Below are positions 40,307 to 49,559 of a stretch of 64,000 nt of DNA, piece after piece. Source of the stretch: JALORV01 sp963754065 (lineage in GTDB: Bacteria; Pseudomonadota; Gammaproteobacteria; Burkholderiales; Burkholderiaceae_F); assembly GCA_963754065.1 (NCBI GenBank), contig CAVWFH010000034.1:124001-188000 (forward strand), in the 5' to 3' direction. The notes under the pieces are model-generated. The model was not told the DNA's origin. It saw only the letters and a list, made by a program, of their open reading frames with translations, and searched no databases. The translations under genes and the position numbers were made by a program. Each line of letters opens with the position of its first letter. The stretch's first letter is position 1.

Positions 40307-41212
40307 TCACATATCCTTCAGTCTCTGCGCTGTGTTGTTGGCTCCTAACCACCCCGCCGCCCAGCCCGCGATGGCCGCGCCTGCCACCAATGCGGCGGCG
40401 AACCCGAGGGGAAGGGTGGGCCAGGTGATGACTTGCCCGTAGACGGCGGCGAAGGCGGCGAGGCGAGGCTCGATCAGGCGCACGGCCAGGATGGTGATCG
40501 CCAGGGCCAGCATCGCGCCGAGTCCCAGTGTCAACGCACTGGCATAGGCATACGGTCGGACGATGAATGAAGTCCGCGCACCCACCAGCTGCAGCACGGT
40601 CGTTTCTTCCTGCCGTAGCCTGACCTGCGACTGCGCTGCTGTCACCAGCACAAGAACTATGAGGACGACAGCCAGTGCGCCTAGGGCGGCAAGCACCGCG
40701 ACGAGCGCGCGGCCGAGTGCTAGCAGCCGGCGGTGCCACTCGATGTCCGACTGCACCGCGTCAACGCCGGCCCAACCCTTGACTGCCGCCGCCGCGCGTT
40801 CGACCACGCCCGGTTGTGTCGCCAAGCTGAAGCGGGTCACCAGCACATCGGGCAGGGGATTCGCGCGCGTGTCCGCTGCACTTGCCAATCCGGCGCGTCG
40901 GCTCAGCTCCGCAAGAGCCTGGTCGCGCGGAATCAGTCGCACGTCAGCCACACCCTCAAGGGTGGCGAGCTTCGCCCTGAGGGCCTCCAGATCCGATCGA
41001 GCGGTGCCGAGCGTGACGAAGACACTGATCTCGGGACCGGCTGTGATTCGCTGGGCCCAGGGGGCCGCCGCATGGAGCAACGCGGCAACGAACAATGGAA
41101 TGGCAAGGCCGGTGGCGCAGAGCAGAATGTTGAGCAGGAACGTGCCCGGGCGCGCGCTGGCGATCGCCGCCGTACGTCGCAGTGCAAACGCGCGCTCGGC
41201 CAGGGCACTCAT
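40307..41212 (-). CDS. ftsX: Cell division protein FtsX
   Basis: A 301-aa inner-membrane protein with four helices and a periplasmic domain between helices 1 and 2 (AGPEISVFVTLGTARSD, LEGVADVRLIPRDQAL). The C-terminal half has VLVTAAQSQVRLRQEETTVLQLVGARTSFIVRP, the typical FtsX permease coupling region. With FtsE it forms an ABC-type complex regulating septal peptidoglycan hydrolysis, for example through EnvC, which is also encoded in this window. The start overlaps the ftsE stop by four bases. Confidence 0.93.
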   Translation of the reverse strand: MSALAERAFALRRTAAIASARPGTFLLNILLCATGLAIPLFVAALLHAAAPWAQRITAGPEISVFVTLGTARSDLEALRAKLATLEGVADVRLIPRDQALAELSRRAGLASAADTRANPLPDVLVTRFSLATQPGVVERAAAAVKGWAGVDAVQSDIEWHRRLLALGRALVAVLAALGALAVVLIVLVLVTAAQSQVRLRQEETTVLQLVGARTSFIVRPYAYASALTLGLGAMLALAITILAVRLIEPRLAAFAAVYGQVITWPTLPLGFAAALVAGAAIAGWAAGWLGANNTAQRLKDM

Positions 41213-41901
41213 GCGGTTGCCACCACGTCGAGCCCGATGACGCGGGCGCGGGCAGGCACCGGCGCACTTTCGCCGTGGGTCGCCATCACGACCGTGACCC
41301 CGGCGATCACGAACTGTTCCAGCAGCCGGATCACTTCGGCCGCAGCGGTGCGGTCGAGATGTGCGGTGGGTTCATCGACGAGCAGCAGCGCGGGCCGGTT
41401 GACGAGCGCGCGCGCCAGCGCCGCGCGTTGCTGTGCGCCGCCAGACAGTTCGCGCGGTCGTGCCCGACCCGCGGCCTCGTCCAGACCGACTCGCTGTAGC
41501 GCCGCGGCCGCACGCGATCTCGCTTCCGCCCAGGGGAATCCAGCCGCGACTACGGGCAGGGCGACGTTCTGCAGGATCGTTCGATCGTCAAGCAGCATCA
41601 GGTTCTGCAGCACGATGCCGATCGATCGGCGCAGGTGCGGCAAAGCGCGTCTCTTCATGTGTGTCAGCGACTCACCGGCCACGCGGATGATGCCGCTGGA
41701 AGGAGGTTCGAGCGCGGCGATGAGCCGGATCACTGTCGACTTGCCGGCGCCGGACGGACCGGCCAGCAGCACGAACTCGTTGCGCGAGATCGCGAAGCTC
41801 AGCTCGTCGACAACCGTTCTGCCGCCATAGCGCTTGCCGACGCGGTCGAAGGCGATGAGCGGCGCGGCGGGTGTCGGGATTGCATCCATACGGCGGGGCA
41901 T
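41209..41901 (-). CDS. ftsE: Cell division ATP-binding protein FtsE
   Basis: A 230-aa ABC ATPase. Walker A is LAGPSGAGKST, the Q-loop is GIVLQNLMLLDDRT, the signature is ELSGGAQQRAALARAL, Walker B is ALLLVDEPTAHLD, and the H-loop is VVMATHGE. It pairs with FtsX by a four-base overlap. Its order ftsE-ftsX-rpoH on one strand is a conserved proteobacterial arrangement. ATG 41901 is used; ATG 41889 is a shorter alternative. Confidence 0.94.
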   Translation of the reverse strand: MPRRMDAIPTPAAPLIAFDRVGKRYGGRTVVDELSFAISRNEFVLLAGPSGAGKSTVIRLIAALEPPSSGIIRVAGESLTHMKRRALPHLRRSIGIVLQNLMLLDDRTILQNVALPVVAAGFPWAEARSRAAAALQRVGLDEAAGRARPRELSGGAQQRAALARALVNRPALLLVDEPTAHLDRTAAAEVIRLLEQFVIAGVTVVMATHGESAPVPARARVIGLDVVATA

Positions 41902-41997
41902 CCAGCGCAGAGGCGCCGCTTAGAATGGATCAAACACAGCGGTCCTGGCGAATCCGGCGATTGTACGGTTGTCATCGAAGCGTCATCGCGAGTCACT

Positions 41998-44106
41998 ATG
42001 GTCGGACACAACAAGCGCAAGCGGCCCCGGCGAAAGTTCGAATTGCAGACCAGCCCCGAGCTCTTCCTGAACCGGGAGCTGTCGATGCTCGCGTTCAACG
42101 AACGCGTGCTGGCGATGGCGACGCGAACGTCGGTGCCGCTGGCCGAACGCCTGCGCTACATCTGCATCGTCTCGTCCAACCTCGACGAATTCTTCGAAGT
42201 GCGGATCTCGGACCTGAGCGAGGAGATCCGCGAAACCGGCGGTGCCTCGCCCCAGGCGGCTGCATACGCCGAGATCATGCAACGGGCTCACCTGCTGGTG
42301 CACGAGCAATACACGCTCTTCAACCGGACCATCATGCCGGCGCTCGAGCGACGCGACATCGTCGTGCTGAACCACGCGCAACGCGATGAGTCGCAGCGTA
42401 CCTGGGTGCGCGAGTACTTCATGCGTGAGGTGCGTCCGTTGCTCTCGCCGATCGGTCTCGATCCCTCGCACCCCTTTCCGCAGGTTCTGAACAAGTCACT
42501 GAACTTCATCCTGCAGCTCGAAGGCAAGGACGCCTTCGGTCGTCCGTCGGCCATCGCGATCCTCAAGGTGCCGCGTGTGCTGCCGCGGGTGATTCCGCTG
42601 CCGGCGCGGCTCGTGCCGGGCAAGCAGGCGTTCGTGATGCTGTCGTCTGTGATCCGGGCGCATTTGCAGGACGTCTTTCCCGGGCGCGAGATCGGCGGCT
42701 TCTCGCAGTTCCGCGTGACGCGCGACTCCGACCTCAGCGTCGACGAGCGCGAGGTGCACAACCTGCGCCAGGCGATGCGGATGGAACTGACCCAGCGGCA
42801 CTTCGGCAATGCAGTGCGGCTCGAGGTGCTTGCGACCTGCCCGCCGCCGCTGCAGGCCCTGCTGCAGGAGCAGTTCCAGTTGCCGGAGCAGGCGGTGTTC
42901 CGCGTCGACGGGCCGGTCAACCTGGTGCGCCTGAACCAGCTGGTCGATCACCTGACGCGACCGCCGTTGCGCTGGACGCCTTTCGCGCCAGCCTGGCCGA
43001 CGAAACTTGCGACGGGCTCCGACATGTTCGAGGCGATCCGCCGCAGTGACATCCTGATGCACCACCCGTTCGAGAGCTTCGAGCCGGTCATCGAGTTCCT
43101 GCGCCAGGCGGCGGTCGATCCCAAGGTCGTCGCAATCCGCATGACGCTGTATCGCACCGGCATCAGTTCGGTGCCGGTCGACATCCTCGAGGAGGCCGCA
43201 CGCCGCGGCAAGGAAGTCACGGTTATCGTCGAGCTGAAGGCACGCTTCGACGAGGAGGCCAACATCAATCTTGCCGAGCGTCTCGAGGCCGTCGGCGCGC
43301 AGGTCGTCTACGGCGTGGTCGGGCTGAAAACCCACGGCAAGATGACGCTGGTGATGCGGCGCGAGGACGTCCGCGGCAAGCAGCGGCTGGTGCCCTACGC
43401 GCACCTGGGCACAGGCAACTATCACTCGACCACGACCAAGCTGTACACCGACTTCGGGATGCTGACGGCCAACCCCGAGATCTGCGAAGACGTCGAAAAG
43501 GTGTTCATGCATCTCACCAGCCTGACCAAGGTCGAACGGCTGAAGCATCTGTGGATGGCACCGTTCACGCTGCATCGGAACCTGCTGACGTCGCTCGCTG
43601 CGGAAGTGGCGTTGGCGAAGTCGGGCAAGCCGGCGCGCGTGATTGCGAAGATGAACGCGCTGACCGACGAGGCCACGATCCTGGCGCTGTATGCGGCCTC
43701 GCAGGCCGGAGTGAAGATCGACCTCATTGTGCGCGGCGCCTGTGCACTGCGCCCCGGGATCAAGGGGTTGTCGGAGAACATCAAGGTGCGCTCGATCGTC
43801 GGGCGCTTCCTCGAGCACCATCGCATCTACTATTTTCGCAACGGCGGCAAACCGCGCGTATACCTGTCGAGCGCCGACTGGATGGGGCGCAACCTGTTCC
43901 GTCGCATCGAGGTGGCCTGGCCGGTGTTGGAGCCCAAGCTTGCGCGGCGTGTCATCGACGAGGGCCTGAAGCCCTATCTCGAGGACACGCGCGATGCGTG
44001 GGTGCTTACCGGCGATGGCGATTACCGCGCGCCGCGCGGCGGCGCGACTGCGATATCGGCTCAGCAGGAACTGCTGGCCAAGCTCGCGGCCGGCACCGTG
44101 ATCTGA
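41998..44106 (+). CDS. ppk: Polyphosphate kinase 1
   Basis: A 702-aa enzyme that reversibly polymerises the gamma-phosphate of ATP into polyphosphate. The N-terminal domain starts FLNRELSMLAFNERVLAMA with VSSNLDEFFEVRI. The catalytic half is phospholipase D-like: H446 (GLKTHGKMTLVMRRE), the phosphorylated histidine, and H607 (FLEHHRIYYF), plus the basic ATP pocket. ATG 41998 is preceded by few purines but starts the typical basic leader (KRKRPRRKFEL). sixA follows three bases after the stop, facing ppx. Confidence 0.97.
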   Translation: MVGHNKRKRPRRKFELQTSPELFLNRELSMLAFNERVLAMATRTSVPLAERLRYICIVSSNLDEFFEVRISDLSEEIRETGGASPQAAAYAEIMQRAHLLVHEQYTLFNRTIMPALERRDIVVLNHAQRDESQRTWVREYFMREVRPLLSPIGLDPSHPFPQVLNKSLNFILQLEGKDAFGRPSAIAILKVPRVLPRVIPLPARLVPGKQAFVMLSSVIRAHLQDVFPGREIGGFSQFRVTRDSDLSVDEREVHNLRQAMRMELTQRHFGNAVRLEVLATCPPPLQALLQEQFQLPEQAVFRVDGPVNLVRLNQLVDHLTRPPLRWTPFAPAWPTKLATGSDMFEAIRRSDILMHHPFESFEPVIEFLRQAAVDPKVVAIRMTLYRTGISSVPVDILEEAARRGKEVTVIVELKARFDEEANINLAERLEAVGAQVVYGVVGLKTHGKMTLVMRREDVRGKQRLVPYAHLGTGNYHSTTTKLYTDFGMLTANPEICEDVEKVFMHLTSLTKVERLKHLWMAPFTLHRNLLTSLAAEVALAKSGKPARVIAKMNALTDEATILALYAASQAGVKIDLIVRGACALRPGIKGLSENIKVRSIVGRFLEHHRIYYFRNGGKPRVYLSSADWMGRNLFRRIEVAWPVLEPKLARRVIDEGLKPYLEDTRDAWVLTGDGDYRAPRGGATAISAQQELLAKLAAGTVI

Positions 44107-44109
44107 CGC

Positions 44110-44574
44110 ATGGAACTCATCCTCTGGCGACATGCCGAAGCGGACATCGGCGAACCCGACCTCGGTCGCAAGCTGACGCCGCGTGGCGAAAAACAGGCAC
44201 GCCGCATTGCCGAATGGCTGCACGCGCAACTGCCGGACAGTGCGAAGGTCCTGGTCAGTCCGGCAACGCGGGCGCAGCAGACGGCGCGTGCACTGGCTGA
44301 CGTCTCGCATCGCAAGTTCCGCACGATGGACGAGATCGCTCCCGGAGCCAGCGTGCGCGATGTGCTCGACGCCGCCGACTGGCCTCGCGCCAAGGTCCCC
44401 ATTGTCATCGTCGGCCACCAGCCGACCCTCGGCCACGTAGCGAGCTCCCTGCTGGCGGGCGAGGTGCAGGACTGGTCGGTCAAGAAGGCGGGCGTGTGGT
44501 GGTTGAGCTCGCGCGAGCGAGACGGCGAAGAGCAAACCGTGCTACGAGCCGTGATCAGCCCCGACCTGGTCTGA
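44110..44574 (+). CDS. sixA: Phosphohistidine phosphatase SixA
   Basis: A 154-aa histidine-phosphatase-superfamily enzyme. The N-terminal RHAEAD motif (LILWRHAEAD) is followed by LTPRGEKQARRIAEWL, the SPATRAQQTARAL arginine motif, and the second histidine in IVIVGHQPTLGHVAS. SixA removes phosphate from histidine, e.g. on HPt domains. It begins three bases after ppk, so the two are likely cotranscribed; a link of phosphohistidine turnover with the phosphohistidine mechanism of PPK1 is plausible but unproven. Confidence 0.93.
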   Translation: MELILWRHAEADIGEPDLGRKLTPRGEKQARRIAEWLHAQLPDSAKVLVSPATRAQQTARALADVSHRKFRTMDEIAPGASVRDVLDAADWPRAKVPIVIVGHQPTLGHVASSLLAGEVQDWSVKKAGVWWLSSRERDGEEQTVLRAVISPDLV

Positions 44575-44621
44575 AGCCGTCGCTGCAACGACTCGACGCG
44601 TCCTGGCGTGGCCTGGGTGGC

Positions 44622-46082
44622 CTACAGCGTGCGCACGATGAAGGAAATGCCGACGCGGGACCAGTGCATCGCTTCTTCCTCCAGCAGGAACTGGGTCAGC
44701 GGATGGCGCGCGAGCCACTCCGCGTCGATGCCCAGTTCGATGCTGCGTCCGGCTTTCAACGTCCATCGTGGCAGTTCCACGCTGCGACGCGCGTGATTCA
44801 GGATCACCGCAAGCCTGAGCACGAGAATCTTTGCGGAACGGTCACGGTCCTCGAGTGCGACGTGAACCTTGCGCAGGTTGCCCCGCTGGCCGAGCACCAG
44901 CAGCGCGATGTGCTCCTGATCCGACGTCGAGAACCCGGCCAGGTCGGCATGCTGCACAAAGTAAGCCGAGTGCTTGTGATAGTCGCTGTGCGAAATCGCG
45001 AAGCCGACTTCATGCAGTAGTGCGGCCCAGGCGAGCCGCTTGATGGTCTCGTCCGGGGCTGCGGGAGCCAGTTCCGCATACAGTTGCCGGGCGGTCGCCG
45101 CGACGCGGGCGGCCTGCTCCCGATCGACGCCGAAGCGGTCGAGCATGCGCTCCACCGTGGCATCGCGCAGGTCATTCTGCTCGCGCCTTCCGAGCAGGTC
45201 ATAGAGCACGCCGACGCGCAGCGCGCCGCGCGCCGGCCGCATCTCGTCGATGCCGAGCGTGTCGAACACAGCGGAAAGGACCGCGACACCCCCGGCGAGG
45301 ACCTCCTGGCGGTCGGGCTTCAGTCCCGCCAGGCGGATGCGGCGGATCTCGCCGGCCTCAAGCAGCGCATGACGCAGCTTCAGCAGGCCCTCGCTGTTGA
45401 TCGTGCCATCTGACCAACCTTGCGCGCGCATGATGTCCGCGACCGCGCCCACGGTTCCGCTCGACCCGAAGGCTTCCTCCCATTGGGCACGCGAGAACGC
45501 TGCAATCGCTTCCTCGAATTCGGCAGCGGCAGCCACCTGGGCCCTTTTCAGTGACGGCCGATCGATGCGACCGTCCTTGAAGAAACGCAGGGACGTGTTG
45601 ACGCAGCCGACCTTGAACGACTCGGCATTGGTTGCACTGAAGCCGCGGCCGACGATGATTTCCGTCGAGGCACCGCCGATGTCGACGACCAGCCGCCGCA
45701 GATTGGATGGCGGCAGTGTGTGCATGCAGCCCTCAAATACCAGCCTTGCTTCTTCGCGTCCCGAGATCACTTCGATTGGATAGCCCAGTGCGCTTTGCGC
45801 CTCGACGAGAAAGTCGTTGACGTTGCGCGCAAGGCGCAGGGTCTGCGTGCCGACGGCGCGCACCTGCTCGGGTGGCATGCCGCGCAGTCGCTCGTTCATG
45901 CGTGCGAGCGTCTCGATCGCGGTCTCGATCGACCTCTTGCTGAGCTTGTTGGTGTCGTCGAGACCGGCTGCCAGCCGCACGGTTTCCTTCCAGTAGCCCT
46001 GGCGCTCGAGATGCGAGCCTTCGACGCGCCCGATCTCGAGCCGGAAACTGTTCGAGCCGAGGTCGACGGCGGCGAGGTTCAC
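44622..46082 (-). CDS. ppx: Exopolyphosphatase / Ppx-GppA family
   Basis: A 486-aa ASKHA-fold phosphatase degrading polyphosphate (or pppGpp). Phosphate-binding motifs are VDLGSNSFRLEIGR at the N-terminus and VVDIGGASTEIIVGRG near 145; then GSSGTVGAVADIMRAQG; the C-terminal HD-like helical domain follows from about 310 (AALLHEVGFAISHSDYHKHSAYFV). GTG 46082 is chosen because it overlaps the ftsY stop (GTGA) and starts the ASKHA fold; the frame stays open much further upstream as a ftsY shadow. It faces ppk-sixA. Confidence 0.93.
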   Translation of the reverse strand: MNLAAVDLGSNSFRLEIGRVEGSHLERQGYWKETVRLAAGLDDTNKLSKRSIETAIETLARMNERLRGMPPEQVRAVGTQTLRLARNVNDFLVEAQSALGYPIEVISGREEARLVFEGCMHTLPPSNLRRLVVDIGGASTEIIVGRGFSATNAESFKVGCVNTSLRFFKDGRIDRPSLKRAQVAAAAEFEEAIAAFSRAQWEEAFGSSGTVGAVADIMRAQGWSDGTINSEGLLKLRHALLEAGEIRRIRLAGLKPDRQEVLAGGVAVLSAVFDTLGIDEMRPARGALRVGVLYDLLGRREQNDLRDATVERMLDRFGVDREQAARVAATARQLYAELAPAAPDETIKRLAWAALLHEVGFAISHSDYHKHSAYFVQHADLAGFSTSDQEHIALLVLGQRGNLRKVHVALEDRDRSAKILVLRLAVILNHARRSVELPRWTLKAGRSIELGIDAEWLARHPLTQFLLEEEAMHWSRVGISFIVRTL

Positions 46083-47029
46083 TGCGCTGCTCCCGGCCCC
46101 ACCAGTGCGTCTGCGAACTCGACGGCCGAAAACGGTTGCAGATCGTCGATGGCTTCGCCCACACCGATGAACAGGATCGGCAGGGGCCGGTCGCCGCGCG
46201 CAGCGGCAATCGCAGCCAGCACGCCGCCCTTGGCGGTTCCGTCGAGCTTGGTGACAACCAGTCCCGTCAGACCGACCGCCGCATCGAAGGCCTGCACCTG
46301 TGCCAGCGCGTTCTGGCCGTTGGTGCCATCGACGATGAGTATCACTTCGTGCGGCGCGCCCGGCAGTGCCTTGTCCTGCGCGCGCCGGATGCGCTTGAGC
46401 TCTTCCATCAGGTGCGCCTGCGTTGGCAGACGGCCTGCCGTGTCGGCGATCAGCACATCGACTCCGCGCGCTTTGGCCGCCGAGACCGCATCGAAGACTA
46501 CGGCCGCCGGATCGCCGCCGCTTTGCGCGATGACATCGACGCTGTTGCGCGCCCCCCAGACGGCGAGCTGCTCGCGCGCCGCCGCGCGGAAGGTATCTCC
46601 GGCAGCGAGAAGCACCGAGCGTTGCTGTCCGGCGAACCACTTGGCCAGCTTGCCGATGGAGGTCGTTTTGCCCGACCCGTTCACTCCGCACACCATGACG
46701 ACGTAGGGTCGTTCGTGCGCCAGGTCGAGTCGGCCTTCCGCGGGCGCGAGCCGCCGTGCCAGTTCGTCGCGCAGCGCGATCCGCACCTCTTCCTGGGACT
46801 TCAGCCCCTTGAGCTTGATCTCCGATCGCACGGCCTCGATCAACTGCGTCGACGTCGACACACCGACATCCGCTCCGATCAATGCCATTTCGAGTTCTTC
46901 AAGAAAGGCGTCGTCGACCACGCCTCCCGAGAACAGCCCGACGATGTTGACGCGCGTCTTCGACAGGCCGCGCTTGAGTCGCGCGAGCCAGCCGCCCTTG
47001 GCGCCTTCAGATGTACCGGGGCTTATCAT
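46079..47029 (-). CDS. ftsY: Signal recognition particle receptor FtsY
   Basis: A 316-aa SRP GTPase, the receptor that docks ribosome-nascent chain complexes on the inner membrane. The N domain has VDDAFLEELEMALIGADVG; the G domain has G1 GVNGSGKTTSIGKLA, DTFRAAAREQL, G3 DTAGRLPTQ, G4 TKLDGTAKGG and the closing GVGEAIDDLQPF. The acidic A domain is almost absent, so the protein starts close to the amphipathic helix GWLARLKRGLSKTR. ATG 47029 is used; further upstream codons overlap rsmD control sequence. It is coupled to ppx. Confidence 0.95.
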   Translation of the reverse strand: MISPGTSEGAKGGWLARLKRGLSKTRVNIVGLFSGGVVDDAFLEELEMALIGADVGVSTSTQLIEAVRSEIKLKGLKSQEEVRIALRDELARRLAPAEGRLDLAHERPYVVMVCGVNGSGKTTSIGKLAKWFAGQQRSVLLAAGDTFRAAAREQLAVWGARNSVDVIAQSGGDPAAVVFDAVSAAKARGVDVLIADTAGRLPTQAHLMEELKRIRRAQDKALPGAPHEVILIVDGTNGQNALAQVQAFDAAVGLTGLVVTKLDGTAKGGVLAAIAAARGDRPLPILFIGVGEAIDDLQPFSAVEFADALVGPGAAQ

Positions 47030-47134
47030 TGAACCATGCGGGGAAAGCAATCGGGGCGCGCTGCGGAAGACGAGACACGCGGGCTTCACCCGAGGTCGCG
47101 ATCGAGTGTAACAAAGCACGATGGCTCATCCGGA

Positions 47135-47725
47135 GTGAGCGATCAGCGCTGGCAGGGCGCACCGCGACAGGTGCGCATCATTGGCGGCTCATGGAAGCGA
47201 ACGCCACTTCCGGTGCCTGACGTCCCAGGCCTGCGGCCGACGCCGGATCGAGTACGGGAGACGGCCTTCAACTGGCTGCTGCATCTGCGGCCGGACGTCA
47301 CTGCGCTGCAAGGGCTCGATCTTTTCGCCGGTACCGGTGCCCTCGGCTTCGAACTGGCGTCGCGGGGCGCCCGGCGCGTGACCTTGGTGGAAGCGCACCC
47401 GCGAGCGCTCGAAGGTCTGCGGGCCACGCGCGCCCGACTGGGTGCCGAGCAGGTCGAAATCATTGCGGGAGATGCGCTGTCGGTGACTGCTGGCTTGCCG
47501 GCGGCATCGTTCGACGTGGTTTTCCTGGATCCTCCGTTCGACACCCGCTTGCAGGCGCCGGCGCTCGACGCCGCGCGTTACCTGCTGGGAGTTGACGGGC
47601 TGATCTACCTCGAGGCCCCGGCACGGCTCACGCCGGAGCAGGCGCAGAAGGCCGGTTTCGAGATCATTCGCCAGGGAAGCGCTGGCCAGGTGGCGTTCCA
47701 TTTGCTGCGGGTGCCGACTGCATGA
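47135..47725 (+). CDS. rsmD: 16S rRNA (guanine(966)-N2)-methyltransferase RsmD
   Basis: A 196-aa methyltransferase modifying G966 of 16S rRNA. Motif I is LDLFAGTGALGFELASRGA, the catalytic DPPF motif is VFLDPPFDTRL, and the N-terminus has VRIIGGSWKRTPLPVPDVPGLRPTPDRVRETAFNWL. The long frame starts at ATG 47036, but that is only six bases from the divergent ftsY start and adds a charged leader; GTG 47135 gives the family length. coaD follows, the usual rsmD-coaD pair. Confidence 0.93.
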   Translation: MSDQRWQGAPRQVRIIGGSWKRTPLPVPDVPGLRPTPDRVRETAFNWLLHLRPDVTALQGLDLFAGTGALGFELASRGARRVTLVEAHPRALEGLRATRARLGAEQVEIIAGDALSVTAGLPAASFDVVFLDPPFDTRLQAPALDAARYLLGVDGLIYLEAPARLTPEQAQKAGFEIIRQGSAGQVAFHLLRVPTA

Positions 47726-47774
47726 ATAATCCCTCGCGCCCAATCGCCCCGCGCGACGCTGAGGAGGCACTTCC

Positions 47775-48272
47775 ATGGTGATTGCCGTCTACCCCGGTAC
47801 GTTCGACCCGCTGACTCGCGGTCACGAGGATCTGGTTCGGCGTGCGGCGGGGCTGTTTTCCAAGCTTGTCGTCGGTGTGGCCGACAGTCGCAACAAGAGT
47901 CCGTTTTTCGTTCTCGACGAGCGGATCGCGATTGCGCGCGAGGTGCTGTCGCACTACCCGAACGTCGAAGTGGCGGGATTTCGCGGACTGCTGAAAGATT
48001 TCGTGCGCCAGCAGAACGCGCGCGTGATCGTGCGCGGACTGCGCGCGGTGTCGGACTTCGAGTATGAGTTCCAGATGGCCGGAATGAACCGCTACCTGCT
48101 ACCCGACGTCGAAACGATGTTTCTCACGCCCTCCGACCAGTACCAGTTCATCTCGGGCACCATCGTGCGCGAAATCGCGCAGCTCGGCGGCGATGTCAGC
48201 AAGTTCGTCTTTCCGTCAGTCGAGAAGTGGCTGAAGGCGAAAATCCAGCAGATGGGCGGCACGACCGAATGA
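47775..48272 (+). CDS. coaD: Phosphopantetheine adenylyltransferase
   Basis: A 165-aa nucleotidyltransferase making dephospho-CoA from 4'-phosphopantetheine and ATP. The N-terminal YPGTFDPLTRGHEDLVRRA holds the T/HxGH motif, and RGLRAVSDFEYEFQMAGMNR plus YQFISGTIVREIAQLGGDVS complete the signature. GAGGAGG seven bases before ATG 47775 is a strong ribosome-binding site. It is the fourth step of CoA biosynthesis. Confidence 0.97.
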   Translation: MVIAVYPGTFDPLTRGHEDLVRRAAGLFSKLVVGVADSRNKSPFFVLDERIAIAREVLSHYPNVEVAGFRGLLKDFVRQQNARVIVRGLRAVSDFEYEFQMAGMNRYLLPDVETMFLTPSDQYQFISGTIVREIAQLGGDVSKFVFPSVEKWLKAKIQQMGGTTE

Positions 48273-48288
48273 CATTGCGGCGCGCGGC

Positions 48289-49459
48289 GTGACCGGCGCC
48301 GTCCCGCGCGATCCGCGCCTCGACGCCCTGCGTGGTTTTGCGCTCGCCGGCATTCTTCTCGTCAACATCCAGTCGTTTCTCTCGGGCTCAATCAACGCAA
48401 TCGGATTCCTGCCCGCAGACGGCGGGACTGGCTGACCGGACTGCCTATCTCTTCACCGCCACCCTGGTTGTCGGAAAGTTCATGCCGCTGTTCGGCATGC
48501 TGTTCGGTGCCAGCTTCGCGTTGTTCTACGACAAGCTGCGGTCCACCGTCGGCAATCCACGCGTGGTCTATCGCCGCCGGCTGCAGTTTCTGCTGATCTT
48601 TGGTGTTCTGCACGGGCTGTTCGTCTACTTCGGCGACATCACGCATGTCTATGCAATCGCCGGTTTCGTGCTGCTATGGCATGCCGATGGCGATGTGGAT
48701 GCGATTGCGCGGGCTACCCTGCGGTGGTGGATGTTCGCCGCCGCCTGGATGGTGCTGCTGATCGTGCCGTTGACGGGCACCCCGGCCATCGTGACCAGCG
48801 AAAGCCTGGAGGAGGTTTATCTCAATGTCGCGGCGAGCACGATGCTTGGTTACTGGGAACAGTGGACGCTGCGGGCACACCTGTTCGGGTGGCAGGTCCA
48901 GGCCAACCTAGTCGGCCTGCCGACCGTGATTGCGCTGATGATGACCGGCGTGCTGGCACAGCGAGCCGGCTGGCTGCGTGACCCCAGCGCGCTGGCGTGG
49001 GACCGGGCGGCACGCATCGGGCTTGGACTGGGGCTGCCCGCTGCAGTCGCCTACGGCGCGTGGTCAGTCACGCACGCGGAAGTCGCGGATAGCCTGGCCA
49101 TGCCGGCGTCCATGGTCGGTGCGTTGACCGCAAGCCTCACCCTCTCGTTCTTTTATGCCGCGGTATTCATTCGGCGTGCACCGCAGTCCGTCATCGCCTG
49201 GATGGCGCCGGCCGGACGCATGGCACTGACGAACTACCTGCTGCAGTCAGTCGCCATGGGCGTGCTGCTGTCGGGATGGGGGCTCGGTCTCGGCGCGGAA
49301 TTTTCATACTGGCAACTTAGCGCGCTGGCCGTTTCAATCTTCATTCTGCAGACCGTCGCCAGCCGCTGGTGGTTGGCTCGCTTTGCGCAGGGCCCGCTCG
49401 AGGCCGTCTGGCGCGCGTGGACGTATCGGGGAGCAGAGCGCCTACCGCCGGCCGTCTGA
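48289..49459 (+). CDS. DUF418 family membrane protein (frameshift near 48422)
   Basis: A membrane protein of about 390 aa with 8-10 helices. From GTG 48289 the DUF418-type N-terminus reads RLDALRGFALAGILLVNIQSF; this frame hits a stop at 48433. One base earlier in register the rest continues (AGLADRTAYLFTATLVVGKF, MPLFGMLFGASFALF, then the C-terminal DUF418 region NYLLQSVAMGVLLSGWGLG). One extra G in GGCGGG near 48424 explains the break. DUF418 proteins are predicted transporters or envelope enzymes of unknown role, related to OPG/HGSNAT-like acyltransferases. The gene follows coaD by 16 bases. Confidence 0.82.
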
Positions 49460-49559
49460 CGACGTCAGTGGAACACGACTCGCAGGGCGCTGCATATCGA
49501 GGGTTGCTGAATTGAGTTCAGCGGAGGCCTGCGACCTGTCCGCCTCGACACGCGCCAGG

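Noticed and set aside
42496..44535. 679-aa open frame antisense to ppk
   Set aside because: Composition and lack of motifs mark it as a codon-usage shadow; ppk has complete catalytic motifs on the other strand.
46083..46691. Long upstream extension of the ppx frame
   Set aside because: It is antisense-free but out of frame within ftsY, whose GTPase motifs are unambiguous; the GTG at 46082 overlapping the ftsY stop is the real start.
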